Below, one piece after another: positions 63,145 to 64,000 of a DNA stretch of 64,000 bases. A program made the position numbers and the translations under genes. Source of the DNA: Afipia sp. OHSU_II-C1 (GTDB lineage Bacteria; Pseudomonadota; Alphaproteobacteria; Rhizobiales; Xanthobacteraceae); the NCBI RefSeq assembly GCF_000497575.1, contig NZ_APJI01000001.1, forward strand, positions 1 to 64,000, read 5' to 3'. The notes under the pieces are model-generated. The model was not told where the DNA came from, made no database searches, and saw only the letters and a list, made by a program, of their open reading frames with translations. Each line of letters opens with the position of its first letter. Positions within the stretch are counted from its first letter, which is position 1.

Positions 63145-64000
63145 ATGTTCACAGATCGACTTCTCGCGGGCCGCAAGATTCTGGTGACCGGTGGCGGCAC
63201 CGGCCTCGGTAAGGCTATGGCCGCCAGGTTCCTCAGCCTTGGCGCGGAAATCCACATTTGCGGACGCCGCAAAGGCGTTTGCGAGGAAACCGCCGCCGAA
63301 CTGATGAAACTTCATGGCGGCAAGGTCACCGCTCACGGGGTGGACATTCGCGATGCCGCCGCCGTCGATGCGATGATCGAAAGCGCATTCAAGGACGGCC
63401 CGCTCACCGACCTGATCAACAATGCCGCGGGCAACTTCATTTCGCGCACCCAGGATCTGACGCCGCGCGGCTTCGACGCGGTCGCCAACATCGTGATGCA
63501 CGGAACGTTCTACGTCACCCACGCTGTCGGCAAGCGCTGGATCGCCGGCGGCCATCGCGGCAATGTCGTGTCGATTACAGTGACATGGGTGCGCAACGGC
63601 AGCCCTTACGTCGTCCCCTCAGCCATGAGCAAATCCGCGATCCACGCCATGACCATGTCGCTGGCAACCGAATGGGGCCGCTACGGCATTCGCCTCAACA
63701 CCATCGCACCGGGCGAAATCCCGACCGAAGGCATGAGCAAGCGCATCAAGCCCGGCGACGAAGCCGGTGCGCGAACCATCGCCATGAACCCGATGGGCCG
63801 CGTCGGAACCATGGAAGAATTGCAAAACCTCGCAACGTTCCTGATTTCCGGCGGCTGCGACTGGATCAACGGCGAGACCATCGCAATGGATGGCGCGCAG
63901 GCGCTGGCGATGGGCGGCAATTTCTACCAATTGCGCGACTGGAAGGATTCCGACTGGAGCGCAGCACGCGACGCCATCATGGCGCAGAACGAAAAGGACA
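63145..64000 (+). CDS. 2,4-dienoyl-CoA-reductase-like short-chain dehydrogenase (3' truncated by window end)
   Basis: 285 codons are visible and no stop occurs before the window ends. GGGAGGA precedes the ATG. The cofactor loop is TGGGTGLGKA, and NNAAGNFIS, PSAMSKSAIHAM, and INGETIAMDGAQ closely resemble mitochondrial 2,4-dienoyl-CoA reductase (DECR1) from memory. Retained are Asn97, Ser159 and Lys163; the DECR1 catalytic Tyr position is Trp148, with Tyr155 nearby, and the usual SDR Tyr position is Ser159. The family reduces dienoyl-CoA with NADPH in the breakdown of polyunsaturated acids. It is divergent from a crotonase and acyl-CoA ligase pair. Confidence 0.88.
   Translation, partial: MFTDRLLAGRKILVTGGGTGLGKAMAARFLSLGAEIHICGRRKGVCEETAAELMKLHGGKVTAHGVDIRDAAAVDAMIESAFKDGPLTDLINNAAGNFISRTQDLTPRGFDAVANIVMHGTFYVTHAVGKRWIAGGHRGNVVSITVTWVRNGSPYVVPSAMSKSAIHAMTMSLATEWGRYGIRLNTIAPGEIPTEGMSKRIKPGDEAGARTIAMNPMGRVGTMEELQNLATFLISGGCDWINGETIAMDGAQALAMGGNFYQLRDWKDSDWSAARDAIMAQNEKD

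Noticed and set aside
1-64000. CRISPR array, tRNA, rRNA, insertion sequence or prophage
   Set aside because: No regularly spaced direct repeats, no recognisable RNA gene and no transposase or integrase reading frame was found by eye; a tRNA scan was not possible here.

Overview
The window reads as chromosomal DNA of a high-G+C alphaproteobacterium, most likely of the Bradyrhizobium / Rhodopseudomonas / Afipia group (Nitrobacteraceae). This is inferred from remembered relatives of several proteins (a self-sufficient CYP102 P450, a phasin with a short PHA synthase, a fused LivM-LivG transporter) and from many palindromic intergenic repeats. No rRNA, tRNA, CRISPR array, insertion sequence or phage gene was recognised.

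Region 1 (0.2-18.5 kb) is devoted to uptake and breakdown of hydroxy or sugar acids. A forward trio (IlvD/Edd dehydratase and two short-chain dehydrogenases) is followed by a reverse pair (adenylate cyclase with a sulfatase-modifying-factor-like domain, and a secreted DUF4399 protein). Then comes a collinear reverse run of ten genes: periplasmic binding protein, LivH, fused LivM-LivG, LivF, an Ldh_2-type dehydrogenase, a HpcH/HpaI aldolase, a UxaA-type dehydratase, a membrane fatty acid desaturase, a second IlvD/Edd dehydratase and an MHS-type permease. Together they suggest import of a polyhydroxy acid, dehydration and oxidation steps, and aldol cleavage. The substrate is unknown and the desaturase is out of place.

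Region 2 (18.8-31.7 kb) holds a small secreted protein and an RND/MMPL exporter that share a bidirectional terminator, then trhO-slyX, a second complete Liv-type ABC transporter (binding protein, LivG, LivF, LivH, LivM), a saccharopine-dehydrogenase-like protein, a PGAP1-like hydrolase and a DUF445 membrane protein.

Region 3 (31.9-48.7 kb) concerns storage lipid and fatty acid chemistry. It contains a phasin, an overlapping PhaE-like/PhaC/GNAT operon, hydrolases, a P450-reductase fusion (CYP102 type), an epoxide-hydrolase-like enzyme, a wax ester synthase/diacylglycerol acyltransferase, a Pat-type protein acetyltransferase, and a zinc alcohol dehydrogenase divergent from a LysR regulator. A 950-base gene-free stretch at 35.8-36.7 kb is packed with palindromic and structured repeats.

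Region 4 (48.8-54.2 kb) is envelope related: a FecR-domain secreted protein behind a TPR plus outer-membrane beta-barrel protein, and a divergent pair of glycosyltransferases, one with two tandem GT32-like domains.

Region 5 (54.4-64 kb) is acyl-CoA degradation: DUF35 protein, thiolase-like protein without the usual nucleophilic cysteine, MFE-like dehydrogenase, two crotonases, an acyl-CoA ligase and a truncated 2,4-dienoyl-CoA-reductase-like gene, with phosphoenolpyruvate carboxylase in the middle.

All family calls come from motifs read by eye and from memory of families. Start sites were chosen from Shine-Dalgarno-like sequences and overlaps and are stated where uncertain.
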